Under the pieces are notes generated by a model, which did no database searches, had not been told where the DNA came from, and was given only the letters and a program-made list of their open reading frames with translations. The translations under genes were made by a program, and so were the position numbers. From Pseudomonadota bacterium (lineage in GTDB: Bacteria; Pseudomonadota; Gammaproteobacteria; Steroidobacterales; Steroidobacteraceae), in contig JBBCGI010000001.1 of NCBI GenBank assembly GCA_037200975.1, forward strand, positions 2,170,001 through 2,234,000: a stretch of 64,000 bases of DNA, given 5' to 3'. Positions 19,606 through 28,632 of this stretch are shown here, in pieces. Positions within the stretch are counted from its first letter, which is position 1; every line of letters starts with the position of its first letter.

Positions 19606-20535
19606 ATGGCAAACACACTTTGCATGGCTGCAAACGAAGAAAGCGCCCTTTCCGTCAGCGATCTGCCGCTGATTCTCGCGTTGTCGCGCGAAAAAACGCT
19701 GGCGGGAGCGGCCGAACGCCTCGACGTCGACCTGTCCACCGTGTTCCGCCGGCTCAACACGCTCGAGCGGCGGCTGCGCGTGCGGCTGTTCGACCGCTCG
19801 CCGCGCGGTTATCAGCTCACCGCGGCCGGCGAACGCGCGGCGGCCGGCGCCGAACGCGTCGAGACGGAACTGCTGGCGCTGGACCGGGACATCAGCGGGC
19901 GCGACCAGCAGCTCTCGGGTGTACTGCGCGTGACCGCCTCGGAGACGTTGTCGCATGCCGTCCTGCCGCGCCTGTTCGCGCAGTTCCACGCGGCGCACCC
20001 GCGCATCCAGCTGGTGTTGAGCATCGACAATCGCATGCTCGATCTCGGCCGGCGCGAGGCGGACATCGCGTTGCGGGTGCGGCGGCCCACCGACCCCGCC
20101 CTGTTCGGCCGCCGGCTGACCGGCGTCGCCTGGGCGTTGTACGGCGGACTGCAGCACGGCAATTTGCGGCGCGAAGGCGGCGCCTTCAATTTTTCGCGCG
20201 AGTCGGTCATCGGCTGGGAAGAGCCGTCGCGCATCGTCGCGGGCGACTGGATCGCGGCGCACGTGCCGTCGGACCGGATCTTCTATCGCAGCAACAGTCT
20301 CGTGAACCAGCTCATGGCCGTGCGTGCCGGCCTCGGCATCGCGCTGCTTCCTTGTTACCTCGCCGACGCGGATGACCGCATACGGCGCATCTGCGGGGTC
20401 CTGCCGGAGCCCGCGAGCGAGTTGTGGATCGTCACGCACAAGGACCTGCGCAACACCGCGCGCATCCGTGCGTTCCTCAGCGTCATCGGCGATGCGATCG
20501 CGGCCGCGCGGCGCTCATTCGAAGGCCAGGCATGA
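19606..20535 (+). CDS. LysR family transcriptional regulator
   Basis: About 309 residues. The N-terminal HTH reads SREKTLAGAAERLDVDLSTVFRRLNTLERRL, with the unusual V-D-L-S-T-V-F-R recognition helix of the LysR subgroup that acts on neighbouring DoxX/pirin-type genes. The substrate-binding domain follows (GVLRVTASETLSHAVLPRLF). Start is uncertain: ATG 19570, 19606 and 19624 are all in frame and none has a strong ribosome-binding site. The region 19588-19635 holds several TTGCAAA/TTTGCA half-sites, including TTTGC-N6-GCAAA at 19618-19633, which may be its operator and may overlap the start. Confidence 0.85.
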   Translation: MANTLCMAANEESALSVSDLPLILALSREKTLAGAAERLDVDLSTVFRRLNTLERRLRVRLFDRSPRGYQLTAAGERAAAGAERVETELLALDRDISGRDQQLSGVLRVTASETLSHAVLPRLFAQFHAAHPRIQLVLSIDNRMLDLGRREADIALRVRRPTDPALFGRRLTGVAWALYGGLQHGNLRREGGAFNFSRESVIGWEEPSRIVAGDWIAAHVPSDRIFYRSNSLVNQLMAVRAGLGIALLPCYLADADDRIRRICGVLPEPASELWIVTHKDLRNTARIRAFLSVIGDAIAAARRSFEGQA

Positions 20536-20575
20536 GCCCGCTGCGCGCGCGCTTCCCGCGGTGGAAATGGCTATA

Positions 20576-20593
20576 GTTTCGCAACTGCGAAAC
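20576..20593. promoter_or_regulatory. 18-bp inverted repeat upstream of fadE (candidate operator)
   Basis: GTTTCGCA and TGCGAAAC form perfect 8-bp arms around AC. It overlaps a TATAGT hexamer at 20572-20577 that could be a -10 box, and it ends 14 bp before the fadE ATG. Position over the promoter suggests repression by a fatty-acid-responsive regulator of the PsrA/FadR type. The half-sites GTTTC/GAAAC recall PsrA sites but in the opposite order, so the regulator is unassigned. Confidence 0.45.
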
Positions 20594-20607
20594 GAGGGGC
20601 TTCTTCT

Positions 20608-23169
20608 ATGCTCGGCGCAATCCTGGTCATTCTTTCCCTGATCGCCGGCGCCGCCTATGTGGCGAAGGTTGGCACGGGTTTCACGCTGTTGTTCATCGGC
20701 GCCGTGGTCTTCATGGCTTACAAGCGGCTGCCTCTCATCGCGTTCACCGTCGTGTTCACGCTGCTGCTCGCTGGCTACACCTGGAACCCGTGGGTCACCC
20801 CCACCGGACTTTGGAAAGGTTTCCTGTGGGTGATGCTCGGCGCGTTGTGGCTGTTCAACGTGCGCCCGCTGCGCAAGGCGCTGATCACGCGCCCATTCAT
20901 GCGCACCTACATGCGCCTGCTGCCGTCGATGTCGCAGACCGAGAAGGAAGCGCTCGAAGCCGGCACCGTGTGGTGGGACGGCGAGTTGTTCACCGGCAAA
21001 CCCGACTTCGGCAAGTTGTTAGCCTCGAAGGCGCCGGTGCTGACCGCGGAAGAGCAGGCCTTCATCGACGGCCCGTGCGAGGAACTGTGCCGCATGTACG
21101 ACGACTGGGACGTCACGCACAAACGCGGCGACATGCCGCCGAAGGTGTGGGACTACCTCAAGGGCAAGGGTTTCTTCGCGATGATCATCCCGAAGAAATA
21201 CGGCGGGCTGGAATTTTCCGCGTATGCGCATTCCTGCGTGCTGGTGAAACTCGCGAGCCGCGCGGGACTGCTGGCCGCGACCACCGCCGTGCCCAATTCG
21301 CTCGGGCCCGCGGAGCTGCTCAACCACTATGGCACCGAGGAGCAGAAGAACCATTACCTGCCGCGCCTGGCGCGCGGCGAGGAAGTGCCGTGTTTCGCGC
21401 TGACACATCCGCGCGCCGGCTCCGACGCGGCCTCGTTGCCCGACACCGGCATCGTCTGCAAGGGGCTGTACCAGGGCAAGGAGATCGTCGGCCTGAAGCT
21501 CAACTTCTCCAAGCGCTACATCACGCTGGCGCCGATCGCCACGGTGGTCGGCCTCGCGTTCCGCCTCTATGACCCGGACAAGTTGTTAGGCAGCGAGAAA
21601 TCGGACTACGGCATCACCTGCGCGCTGATCCCGCGCAATACGCCGGGACTCAACATCGGCCGCCGCCATTTTCCGCTCAACGTGCCGTTTCAGAACGGGC
21701 CGCTGTCCGGCAAGGACGTGTTCGTGCCGCTCGACGTGATCATCGGCGGCGTGAAGATGGCGGGCCAGGGCTGGCGCATGCTGGTCGAGCAGCTGTCCGT
21801 GGGCCGCTGCATCTCGCTGCCGTCGAACGCGACCGGCGGCGCGAAGGCCGGCGTGTTCGCTTCCGGCGCATACACACGCATCCGCCGCCAGTTCAACATG
21901 TCGGTGGGCAAGTTCGAGGGCGTCGAGGCCGTGCTCGCGCGCATGGTCGGCTACACCTACACGATGGACGCGGCGCGCTCCGTCACCGCGGGCGCCATCG
22001 ATGGCGGCGAGAAGCCATCGGTGCCTTCGGCCATGCTCAAGTATCACGTCACGGAAATGGGGCGCCAGGTCGCCAACGACGCGATGGACGTACACGGCGG
22101 CAAGGGAATCCAGCTGGGGCCGCGCAACTATCTAGGCCGCAACTACCAGGTGATCCCCGTGGCGATCACGGTCGAGGGCGCGAACATCCTCACGCGCTCG
22201 CTCATCATCTTCGGTCAGGGCGCAATCCGCTGCCATCCGTTCGTGCTCAAGGAAATGAACGCGGCGCGTAATCCCGACCGCAAGCAGGGCGTCAACGACT
22301 TCGACGCCGCGTTGTTCGGCCACGTCGGTTTCACGATCAGCAACGCGGTGCGTTCGTTCGTGATGGCGCTGACCCACGCGCGTTTCACGCACGTACCCGA
22401 TGTCGGTGAGACCAAGCGCTACTACCAGCACATCGTGCGCTTCTCGGCGTCGTTCGCCTTCGCCGTGGACGTCGCCATGCTCACGCTCGGCGGCTATCTC
22501 AAGAAGAAGGAAAACCTCTCGGCGCGGCTCGGAGACGTGTTGTCGGCGATGTATCTCGCCTCGATGGTGCTCAAACATCACGAGAACCAGGGCCGCCCGG
22601 CGGAAGACCTGCCCATCGTCGAGTGGGCCTGCCGCAACCAGCTCTACAAGGCACAGGATCAGCTGCACGACTTCCTGCGCAACTTCCCCAATCGGTTTCT
22701 CGGCGCGGTGATGCGCGTGCTGATCTTCCCGGGTGGCCGCGCGTATTCGGCGCCCAGCGACCGGCTCGGCCGCACGCTGGCCGACTCGGTTCTCAACGTC
22801 ACCGAAGTGCGCGACCGGCTCTGCAAGTACGTGTACCGCACGCTCGAGCCGGGCAATCCGCTCGGGTTGCTGCAGGAAGCGCTGGTCATGGCGCAGACCG
22901 CCGAGCCGGTGGAAAAACGCATCCGCGTCGAAGGTGTGAAGACCGGCAAGGTCACGGCGCTCGACGTGCCGGGGCAGATCGCGCAGGCGCTGCAGCAGGG
23001 CATCGTCTCCGAACACGAGGCCGCCATGCTGCGCGACTACGATCGCAAGGTGATGGAGCTCATCAGCGTCGACGACTTCGAATCGCACGAGCTCGGCGCG
23101 CAGGCGGAAACGCCGCGCGAGCCGCTCGAAGTGGGCGATTTCCATCGCAATTCCGGCCAGGTCGCCTGA
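20608..23169 (+). CDS. fadE: acyl-CoA dehydrogenase FadE
   Basis: An 853-residue FAD enzyme catalysing the first step of fatty-acid beta-oxidation (acyl-CoA to trans-2-enoyl-CoA). N-terminal hydrophobic helices (about 1-35, 38-58, 70-90) anchor it to the membrane, as in E. coli FadE (814 aa). The ACAD core (about 150-560) includes FALTHPRAGSDAAS, GGAKAGVFASGAYTRIRRQF and MDVHGGKGIQLGPRN. The C-terminal DUF1974-type region (about 560-830) is present. Start is ATG at 20608 with a purine-rich GAGGGG 9-10 nt before it. It is a single gene preceded by a candidate operator at 20576-20593. Confidence 0.93.
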   Translation: MLGAILVILSLIAGAAYVAKVGTGFTLLFIGAVVFMAYKRLPLIAFTVVFTLLLAGYTWNPWVTPTGLWKGFLWVMLGALWLFNVRPLRKALITRPFMRTYMRLLPSMSQTEKEALEAGTVWWDGELFTGKPDFGKLLASKAPVLTAEEQAFIDGPCEELCRMYDDWDVTHKRGDMPPKVWDYLKGKGFFAMIIPKKYGGLEFSAYAHSCVLVKLASRAGLLAATTAVPNSLGPAELLNHYGTEEQKNHYLPRLARGEEVPCFALTHPRAGSDAASLPDTGIVCKGLYQGKEIVGLKLNFSKRYITLAPIATVVGLAFRLYDPDKLLGSEKSDYGITCALIPRNTPGLNIGRRHFPLNVPFQNGPLSGKDVFVPLDVIIGGVKMAGQGWRMLVEQLSVGRCISLPSNATGGAKAGVFASGAYTRIRRQFNMSVGKFEGVEAVLARMVGYTYTMDAARSVTAGAIDGGEKPSVPSAMLKYHVTEMGRQVANDAMDVHGGKGIQLGPRNYLGRNYQVIPVAITVEGANILTRSLIIFGQGAIRCHPFVLKEMNAARNPDRKQGVNDFDAALFGHVGFTISNAVRSFVMALTHARFTHVPDVGETKRYYQHIVRFSASFAFAVDVAMLTLGGYLKKKENLSARLGDVLSAMYLASMVLKHHENQGRPAEDLPIVEWACRNQLYKAQDQLHDFLRNFPNRFLGAVMRVLIFPGGRAYSAPSDRLGRTLADSVLNVTEVRDRLCKYVYRTLEPGNPLGLLQEALVMAQTAEPVEKRIRVEGVKTGKVTALDVPGQIAQALQQGIVSEHEAAMLRDYDRKVMELISVDDFESHELGAQAETPREPLEVGDFHRNSGQVA

Positions 23170-23179
23170 ACCCGCGACG

Positions 23180-24304
23180 ATGAATTCGCCACCCGTTCCG
23201 GTAGTTAGTCCGCCAGAACCGCCGCCGCCGCAGACCCTGGTGTGCACCAACTGCGGCGCGCCGCTCGCGGGCGAGTACTGCGCGCAGTGCGGCCAGCGGC
23301 ACGAGCCGCACGTGCACACGGTCACGCATTTCGCCAGCGAAGCGTTCGAGAGCATCACACACGCGGATTCGCGCCTGTGGCGCACGCTCGTCTACCTGCT
23401 CACGCGGCCGGGCCTGCTGACGCGCGAGTTCCTCGACGGTCGGCGCGCGCGTTACCTGCCGCCATTCCGCCTGTACATCGTGATCAGCGTGGTGTTCTTC
23501 CTGGTCGGCATTCCCGACAAGGTGAACGTGAAACCCGAAAATCCGAGCGAGACGCTCGATTCGGCGACCTTGCTCGAGCAGGCGGAGCAGTTCGAGTCGC
23601 CCGACAACCCGTTGCCCGAGCTGATGCGCAAGCGCACCGCCGACTACCTTCGGAACGAAGCGGCCAAAGCCGCGGAACGCGAGGCAAAGGGAATCAAGCC
23701 ATTGCCCGCCGCAGATTCCGCTCCCGCGAAGAACGCGGACGCTGCCGCGCCGGCGCACGAGGAAGGCGGCAAGACGAACCGCAACGTCAACGTGTCGTTC
23801 GGCGGACTCAACGATTTCTGCGAGTCGCTCAAGAAGCAGTCGGGTACCGACAGCGCGTTCCGCAGGAATCTGCGCGAGCGCTGCCAGCGCCTGGCGAGTG
23901 GTGACGGCAGCAGCCTCGGGGAGGTGGTCGTCCACAACGTGCCGCGTGCGATGTTCGTTTTCCTGCCGCTGCTGGCGCTGGTGATGAAGCTGCTGTACTG
24001 GCGGCCGAAGCGTTACTACGTCGAACACCTGCTGTTCCTGATCCACAATCACGCCTTCATCTTCCTGGCGGCGTCGCTGCTCATCCTCGTGGCGCGGGTG
24101 CCGTTCATGAGTCCGGTCGTGGGCTGGCTCGGCACCGCGGTGGGATTTTATTCGGTGTGGTACATCTACCGCGCCATGCGCAACGTCTATCGACAGGGAC
24201 GCAGCCTCACGCTGGCGAAGTACTTCACACTGGGCGCCGCCTACCTCGTGACATCGGTCGCCATGTTGCTGCTCACCGTCATCTACAGCGCGTTGACGTT
24301 GTAG
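23180..24304 (+). CDS. DUF3667 zinc-ribbon membrane protein
   Basis: A 374-residue protein. A Pro-rich N-terminus precedes a zinc ribbon CTNCGAPLAGEYCAQCGQR (about 22-40). The DUF3667 hallmark LTRPGLLTREFLDGRRARYL follows, then a TM helix at about 95-112, a long soluble middle region, and three or four C-terminal TM helices (255-374) including YYVEHLLFLIHNHAFIF. Function unknown. It starts 10 bp after fadE and may be cotranscribed with it. Confidence 0.85.
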   Translation: MNSPPVPVVSPPEPPPPQTLVCTNCGAPLAGEYCAQCGQRHEPHVHTVTHFASEAFESITHADSRLWRTLVYLLTRPGLLTREFLDGRRARYLPPFRLYIVISVVFFLVGIPDKVNVKPENPSETLDSATLLEQAEQFESPDNPLPELMRKRTADYLRNEAAKAAEREAKGIKPLPAADSAPAKNADAAAPAHEEGGKTNRNVNVSFGGLNDFCESLKKQSGTDSAFRRNLRERCQRLASGDGSSLGEVVVHNVPRAMFVFLPLLALVMKLLYWRPKRYYVEHLLFLIHNHAFIFLAASLLILVARVPFMSPVVGWLGTAVGFYSVWYIYRAMRNVYRQGRSLTLAKYFTLGAAYLVTSVAMLLLTVIYSALTL

Positions 24305-24329
24305 CCGACTCCAACCCGAGGAGATATCG

Positions 24330-24761
24330 ATGAAATCCAAGTTGTTAGTTACGCTGGTCTGCAGCGGCGCCTTCGCGCTCGCAGCGTCCCTCGCGCAGGC
24401 GCGCGAGCCGTCGCCCGCGGGCGCCGAGGTGTACATCGTGTCGCCGAAGGATGGCGCGAAAGTGAAGAGCCCGGTGACGGTGGTGTTCGGCCTGAAGGGA
24501 ATGGGCATCGCGCCCGCCGGAATCAAGTTCGACAACACCGGCCATCATCATCTGGTCATCGACGGCGACGCGCCCGCCGATCTGTCGCAGCCGATCCCCG
24601 CCAACGAGAAGAGCCTGCATTTCGGCAAGGGGCAGACGGAGACGTCGCTGACGCTCGCGCCGGGCAAACATACGTTGTTGCTGGTGTTCGGCGATTTCCT
24701 GCACGTGCCGCACGAGCCGGCGGTGATCTCGAAGAAGATCACCATCACCGTCGAAAAATAG
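24330..24761 (+). CDS. DUF4399 periplasmic protein
   Basis: A 143-residue secreted protein. The signal peptide (MKSKLLVTLVCSGAFALAAS, cleaved after AQA) is followed by an immunoglobulin-like fold typical of DUF4399: VYIVSPKDGAKVKSPVTVVF, the His cluster NTGHHHLVID, the element LHFGKGQTE and a terminal strand KKITITVEK. The HHHLVID element hints at metal binding, but no function is established. Ribosome-binding AGGAG lies about 6-8 nt before the ATG. The DUF assignment is from remembered family pattern. Confidence 0.82.
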   Translation: MKSKLLVTLVCSGAFALAASLAQAREPSPAGAEVYIVSPKDGAKVKSPVTVVFGLKGMGIAPAGIKFDNTGHHHLVIDGDAPADLSQPIPANEKSLHFGKGQTETSLTLAPGKHTLLLVFGDFLHVPHEPAVISKKITITVEK

Positions 24762-24804
24762 CGGTCCGGAAACGTTCGTTCGATCCGGCGGCAAGCAACA
24801 CGGC

Positions 24805-26079
24805 ATGACCGCCCTGCGCGCCATCCTGCACGTCGACATGGATGCGTTCTACGCATCCGTGGAGCAGCGCGACGATCCACGCCTGCGGGGCCAGCCCGTG
24901 ATCGTGGGCGGCACCAGCAACCGCGGCGTGGTAGCCGCGGCCAGTTACGAGGTGCGCAGATTCGGCGTGCGTTCGGCCATGCCGATCCGCGAGGCGCTGC
25001 GCCGCTGCCCGCACGCCATCTGCGTCAAGCCGCGCATGTCCGTGTATCGCGACGTGTCGCACGAAGTGTTCGCGATCTTTCACGACTACACGCCGATCGT
25101 CGAAGGCCTGTCGCTCGACGAGGCCTTCCTCGACGTCACCGCCAGCCTCGCGCTGAAGGGCGACGCGATCACGATCGCGCGCGGCATCAAGGACCGGATA
25201 CGCGCCGTCACCCAGCTCGGCGCGTCGGTGGGCGTCGCGCCTAACAAACTGGTGGCCAAGATCGCCTCCGATCTCGAGAAGCCCGACGGCCTGACGGTGG
25301 TGCACGACGGCAACATGCGGGCGGTGCTCGATCCGCTGACCGTGCGCCGGCTGCCGGGACTCGGGCGGAAGTTGGGCGAACGCGTCGAGGCGGCCGGGCT
25401 GGCGACGTTCGGACAACTGCGCACCGCGCCCGACAGTGTCTTGTGGCCGATCTTCGGCCGCGACTCGCAGCGCATGCGCGAACGCGCGTCCGGCATCGAC
25501 GATCGTCCGGTGATGTCCGAATGGGACGAGAAATCGATCAGCGCCGAGGAGACGTTTTTCAGCGATCTTGCGGATCACGCCAGGATGCAGGCCGAGGTGC
25601 TGCGGCTCGCCGATCGCGCCGGCCAGCGCATGCGTGCGCAGAATCTCGCCACCGGCTGCGTGCAGGTCAAGATCCGCCGCGCGGATTTCACCACCTTCAC
25701 GCGGCAGAAACGCTTCGAGCCCTCGACCACCGATTCACGCACCATCGCCAAGATCGCCGCGGAGCTGCTCACCGCCTGGCTCGGCGAGCAGCCGCGTGCG
25801 CGCGTGCGGTTGTTAGGCGTGGGCGTCAATCACCTGCATGCGGCCGACCAGATGGATCTGTTTGCCGCGCCTTCGGCCGCAACGGCCGGGGCCTCGAACG
25901 CCACGGCCCTCGATGCCGCCGTGGACCTCATCCGCGAACGGTTCGGCAACTTCGCCGTGCGCCGCGGCAGCGCCCTGCCCGAGGCGCGTGGGGCCGATGA
26001 ACCCGCGGAGGATATGTCCGAGGAAGCGCCCGGACGGCGGCGCAGTCGGACCTCGCCGACACCGCCTCCGCGGCGGTAA
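24805..26079 (+). CDS. dinB: DNA polymerase IV (Y-family translesion polymerase)
   Basis: A 424-residue Y-family polymerase for error-prone bypass. Catalytic residues: HVDMDAFYASVE (first metal Asp) and LSLDEAFLDV (Asp-Glu pair). The thumb helix-hairpin-helix follows (RRLPGLGRKLGERV), then the little-finger domain. The beta-clamp-binding motif QMDLF lies near residue 350. The tail after the clamp motif is about 70 residues longer than in E. coli DinB and is Pro/Arg-rich, probably disordered. I see no CTGT-N8-ACAG LexA box upstream. Confidence 0.95.
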   Translation: MTALRAILHVDMDAFYASVEQRDDPRLRGQPVIVGGTSNRGVVAAASYEVRRFGVRSAMPIREALRRCPHAICVKPRMSVYRDVSHEVFAIFHDYTPIVEGLSLDEAFLDVTASLALKGDAITIARGIKDRIRAVTQLGASVGVAPNKLVAKIASDLEKPDGLTVVHDGNMRAVLDPLTVRRLPGLGRKLGERVEAAGLATFGQLRTAPDSVLWPIFGRDSQRMRERASGIDDRPVMSEWDEKSISAEETFFSDLADHARMQAEVLRLADRAGQRMRAQNLATGCVQVKIRRADFTTFTRQKRFEPSTTDSRTIAKIAAELLTAWLGEQPRARVRLLGVGVNHLHAADQMDLFAAPSAATAGASNATALDAAVDLIRERFGNFAVRRGSALPEARGADEPAEDMSEEAPGRRRSRTSPTPPPRR

Positions 26080-26198
26080 TCAGGCCGCCGGCCGGCGCTT
26101 TGCCCGCCGATACCCCGGGCCGGAAAGCCCGTGTAATACTTCCCGCCCGTTTAACCCATGCGGCGTTTTCGCCAAGACCGCAGTCCCCACGACCAGCC

Positions 26199-27794
26199 AT
26201 GTACGCCTCCTTTTTCGGCCTCAACGAGAAGCCCTTTTCGATCACGCCCGACCCGCGCTACCTGTTCCTCTCGGAACGGCACGCGGAGGCGCTGGCGCAC
26301 CTCGTGTACGGCATCAACGAAGCGGGCGGGTTCATCCAGCTGACCGGCGAAGTCGGCACCGGCAAGACCACGGTAGTTCGATCGCTGCTCGCGCAGGCGC
26401 CCAAACACGCCGAGATCGCGCTGATCCTCAATCCGCGCATGACACCGGCGGAGTTCCTGCTGGCGATCTGCGAGGAACTGGGCATCGCCGTCGAGGCGCG
26501 CTCCGAAGGCAGCCTCAAGGACCTGGTCGATCTGCTGAGTTTCCACCTGCTCAAGGCGCACGCCGAGGGCAAACGCATCGTGCTGGTGGTCGACGAGGCG
26601 CAGAACCTGAGCGTCGAGGTGCTGGAGCAGGTCCGCCTGCTGACCAATCTCGAAACCGAAACCCAGAAGCTGCTGCAGATCATCCTGATCGGCCAGCCGG
26701 AGCTGCGCGAGTTGTTGGGCCGCACCGAGCTGCGGCAGCTCGCGCAACGCATCACCGGGCGTTATCACCTCGATCCGCTCTCGGGTGACGAAGCCGCCGC
26801 GTACGTGCGCCACCGGCTGCGCGTCGCCGGTGCGACGCGCGACGTGTTCTCGAACGGCGGCCTGCGCGAGATCCGGCGCCTCTCCGGCGGCGTGCCGCGG
26901 CTCATCAACATCATCAGCGATCGCGCCCTGCTCGGCGCGTTCACGGAAGACCGCCACCTGGTCAGCGCCAGCGTCGTGCGGCGCGCGGCCGGCGAGGTGT
27001 TCGGCCGCAGCGTGCAACCGCGCTGGTTGCCGTGGGCCGCGGGTTCCGCGGTCGGCGCGCTCGCGGTAGTTAGCGCCGTGCTGATCGTGCCGCGGTTGCT
27101 GACGCCGGCCGCGAGACCTGTGCCGGTGGCCGCGGCGCCCGCTCCCGCGCCGGCACCCAAACCCGCGCCCACGCTCGATGAGCTGCTCGCGCAGTACGAT
27201 GCCGAGACCGATCCGGACAATGCGTTCAACAAACTGTTCGCACTCTGGAGCCTGCGTTACGTCGCGGGCCAGGTGGACCCCTGCAGCCAGGCGATCCAGT
27301 CCGGGCTCGAATGCCTCACGCAACGCGGCTCGCTGGCGCAGCTGCGGCTGTTCAACCGGCCGGCGGTGCTCAACGTGATCGGCTCCGACGGACGTGCCCA
27401 TCAAGTAGTGCTTGCCGCCCTAGACGACGAACATGCCCAGGTCGATCTGGGCGGCGCGCAGCGTGAAATCGGCATCGGCGATCTGTCGCGCAGCTGGTTC
27501 GGCGACTACGTGCTGTTGTGGAAACCGGCCGCCGGCGGCTCGCAGCCGCTGGCACTTGGCGCGCGCAATACACGCGTGAAATGGCTGCGCGACAGCCTGC
27601 GGCGCGTGAGCGGCCTGCCGGCCGAGGAAGGCGGCAACGTGTTCGATCAATCGCTGGTCAACCTCGTCGAGGAATTCCAGCGCAAGAACCGCCTCGCGGT
27701 CGATGGCATCGCGGGCGTGCAAACCCAGGTAGCGCTCGATGCCGCCTTGAACGACACCGCCACGCCGTTCCTGCACGATTCGGCCGGGAGCTGA
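26199..27794 (+). CDS. gspA: GspA/ExeA-type AAA ATPase with peptidoglycan-binding domain
   Basis: A 531-residue inner-membrane protein that, with GspB, helps insert the type II secretion secretin through peptidoglycan. AAA/ExeA domain about 1-265: family N-terminus MYASFFGLNEKPFSITPDPR, Walker A GEVGTGKTT near 49-57, Walker B IVLVVDEAQNL. A TM helix at about 272-292 is followed by a Pro-rich linker, then a domain resembling a C39-like peptidase fold and a terminal PG_binding_1 domain (LVEEFQRKNRLAVDGIAG). The ATG at 26199 is chosen by family N-terminus. The next gene, gspB, starts 1 bp after the stop. Confidence 0.9.
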   Translation: MYASFFGLNEKPFSITPDPRYLFLSERHAEALAHLVYGINEAGGFIQLTGEVGTGKTTVVRSLLAQAPKHAEIALILNPRMTPAEFLLAICEELGIAVEARSEGSLKDLVDLLSFHLLKAHAEGKRIVLVVDEAQNLSVEVLEQVRLLTNLETETQKLLQIILIGQPELRELLGRTELRQLAQRITGRYHLDPLSGDEAAAYVRHRLRVAGATRDVFSNGGLREIRRLSGGVPRLINIISDRALLGAFTEDRHLVSASVVRRAAGEVFGRSVQPRWLPWAAGSAVGALAVVSAVLIVPRLLTPAARPVPVAAAPAPAPAPKPAPTLDELLAQYDAETDPDNAFNKLFALWSLRYVAGQVDPCSQAIQSGLECLTQRGSLAQLRLFNRPAVLNVIGSDGRAHQVVLAALDDEHAQVDLGGAQREIGIGDLSRSWFGDYVLLWKPAAGGSQPLALGARNTRVKWLRDSLRRVSGLPAEEGGNVFDQSLVNLVEEFQRKNRLAVDGIAGVQTQVALDAALNDTATPFLHDSAGS

Positions 27795-27795
27795 C

Positions 27796-28542
27796 ATGTC
27801 ATTCATCCTCGACGCGCTCAAGAAATCCGAAACCGACCGTCAGCGGCAGTCCTCGCCCGCCTTGTTCGAAGTGAAGGTTGCGCAACCGCGTCGGCGGTTT
27901 CCTCTGTGGGCCGTCGGGCTCGGCGTGTTGTTAGGTGTCAACGTACTGGTGCTGGTGTGGGTGCTGTTGCGCGAGCCCCGGGCGGCCGCGGCGGCGGCCG
28001 AGCCGCTCGCGGCAAACAACGCCTCCGCGAACGGCGCCGTCACCAACAGTGCGCCGCCCGGCATGGTTACCGTGCCCGCGACCGTCACGATCCCCACGAC
28101 GGTGAACATCCCGATCAATTCCGCGCCGTCGATCACGATGGGTGCGGGCAATCCGGAACCTGGCGTCGTCGCGCCGAGCAGCACGCCGCCGCTGGCCGAG
28201 GAGCCGCAGCTGTCGAGGCACGAGCCTTCGGTGCCGCCCGACTACGACTCGCGCGACTACGCGCCGGCCGTGAGCGTCACGCGCGCTAATGCCGCCGCCG
28301 CGCAACGCGCGGGCTCGATTCCGTCACGCGACGAAGTGCTCGCGCAGGGCGTGCAACTGCCGGATCTGCGGCTCGATCTGCACGTGTATGCCGTCGATCC
28401 CGCGCAGCGATTCGTGTTCGTCAACATGCGCAAACTGCGCGAGGGCGAGATGTTGCCCGAGGGCGTGCGCGTCGATCGCATCACCCCGACCGGCGCCGAG
28501 CTTTCCTACCGCGGCACCCGCTTTTCGATCGAAGGCAACTAA
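27796..28542 (+). CDS. gspB: type II secretion accessory protein GspB
   Basis: A 248-residue single-span membrane protein. The hallmark N-terminus MSFILDALKKSETDRQR is followed by a TM helix at about 36-57, a long Ala/Pro/Thr-rich periplasmic linker, and a C-terminal T2SSB domain (LDLHVYAVDPAQRFVFVNMR to YRGTRFSI). Partner of GspA. The last codons, encoding IEGN and the TAA stop, lie inside a perfect 107-bp palindrome. The convergent rhodanese gene therefore ends with exactly the same residues from the same bases. Confidence 0.9.
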   Translation: MSFILDALKKSETDRQRQSSPALFEVKVAQPRRRFPLWAVGLGVLLGVNVLVLVWVLLREPRAAAAAAEPLAANNASANGAVTNSAPPGMVTVPATVTIPTTVNIPINSAPSITMGAGNPEPGVVAPSSTPPLAEEPQLSRHEPSVPPDYDSRDYAPAVSVTRANAAAAQRAGSIPSRDEVLAQGVQLPDLRLDLHVYAVDPAQRFVFVNMRKLREGEMLPEGVRVDRITPTGAELSYRGTRFSIEGN

Positions 28543-28632
28543 AAGGGGACATGCCTATTTAATTGAGAGGAAAAGGGGACCCCTTTTCCTCTCAATTAAA
28601 TAGGCATGTCCCCTTTTAGTTGCCTTCGATCG
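28526..28632. repeat. perfect 107-bp palindrome (REPIN/RAYT-like element extended into both flanking genes)
   Basis: Arms of 53 bp, 28526-28578 and 28580-28632, are exact reverse complements around a single A at 28579. The core is built from the word AAAAGGGGAC at 28541 and 28571 with inverted copies on the other side, separated by ATGCCTATTTAATTGAGAGG. I recall such AAAAGGGGAC/GTCCCCTTTT elements near IS200-like REP-associated transposases (RAYT). The outer part of each arm is coding: the last five codons of gspB and of the convergent rhodanese gene are identical. As RNA it would fold as a very stable hairpin and could act as a bidirectional terminator. Confidence 0.95.

Noticed and set aside
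22132-23385. 417-codon minus-strand frame opposite fadE
   Set aside because: His/Arg-rich reverse-complement shadow; fadE has full family motifs.
24762-24804. LexA or Din box before dinB
   Set aside because: GTTCG repeats are present but there is no CTGT-N8-ACAG or other recognised SOS palindrome.
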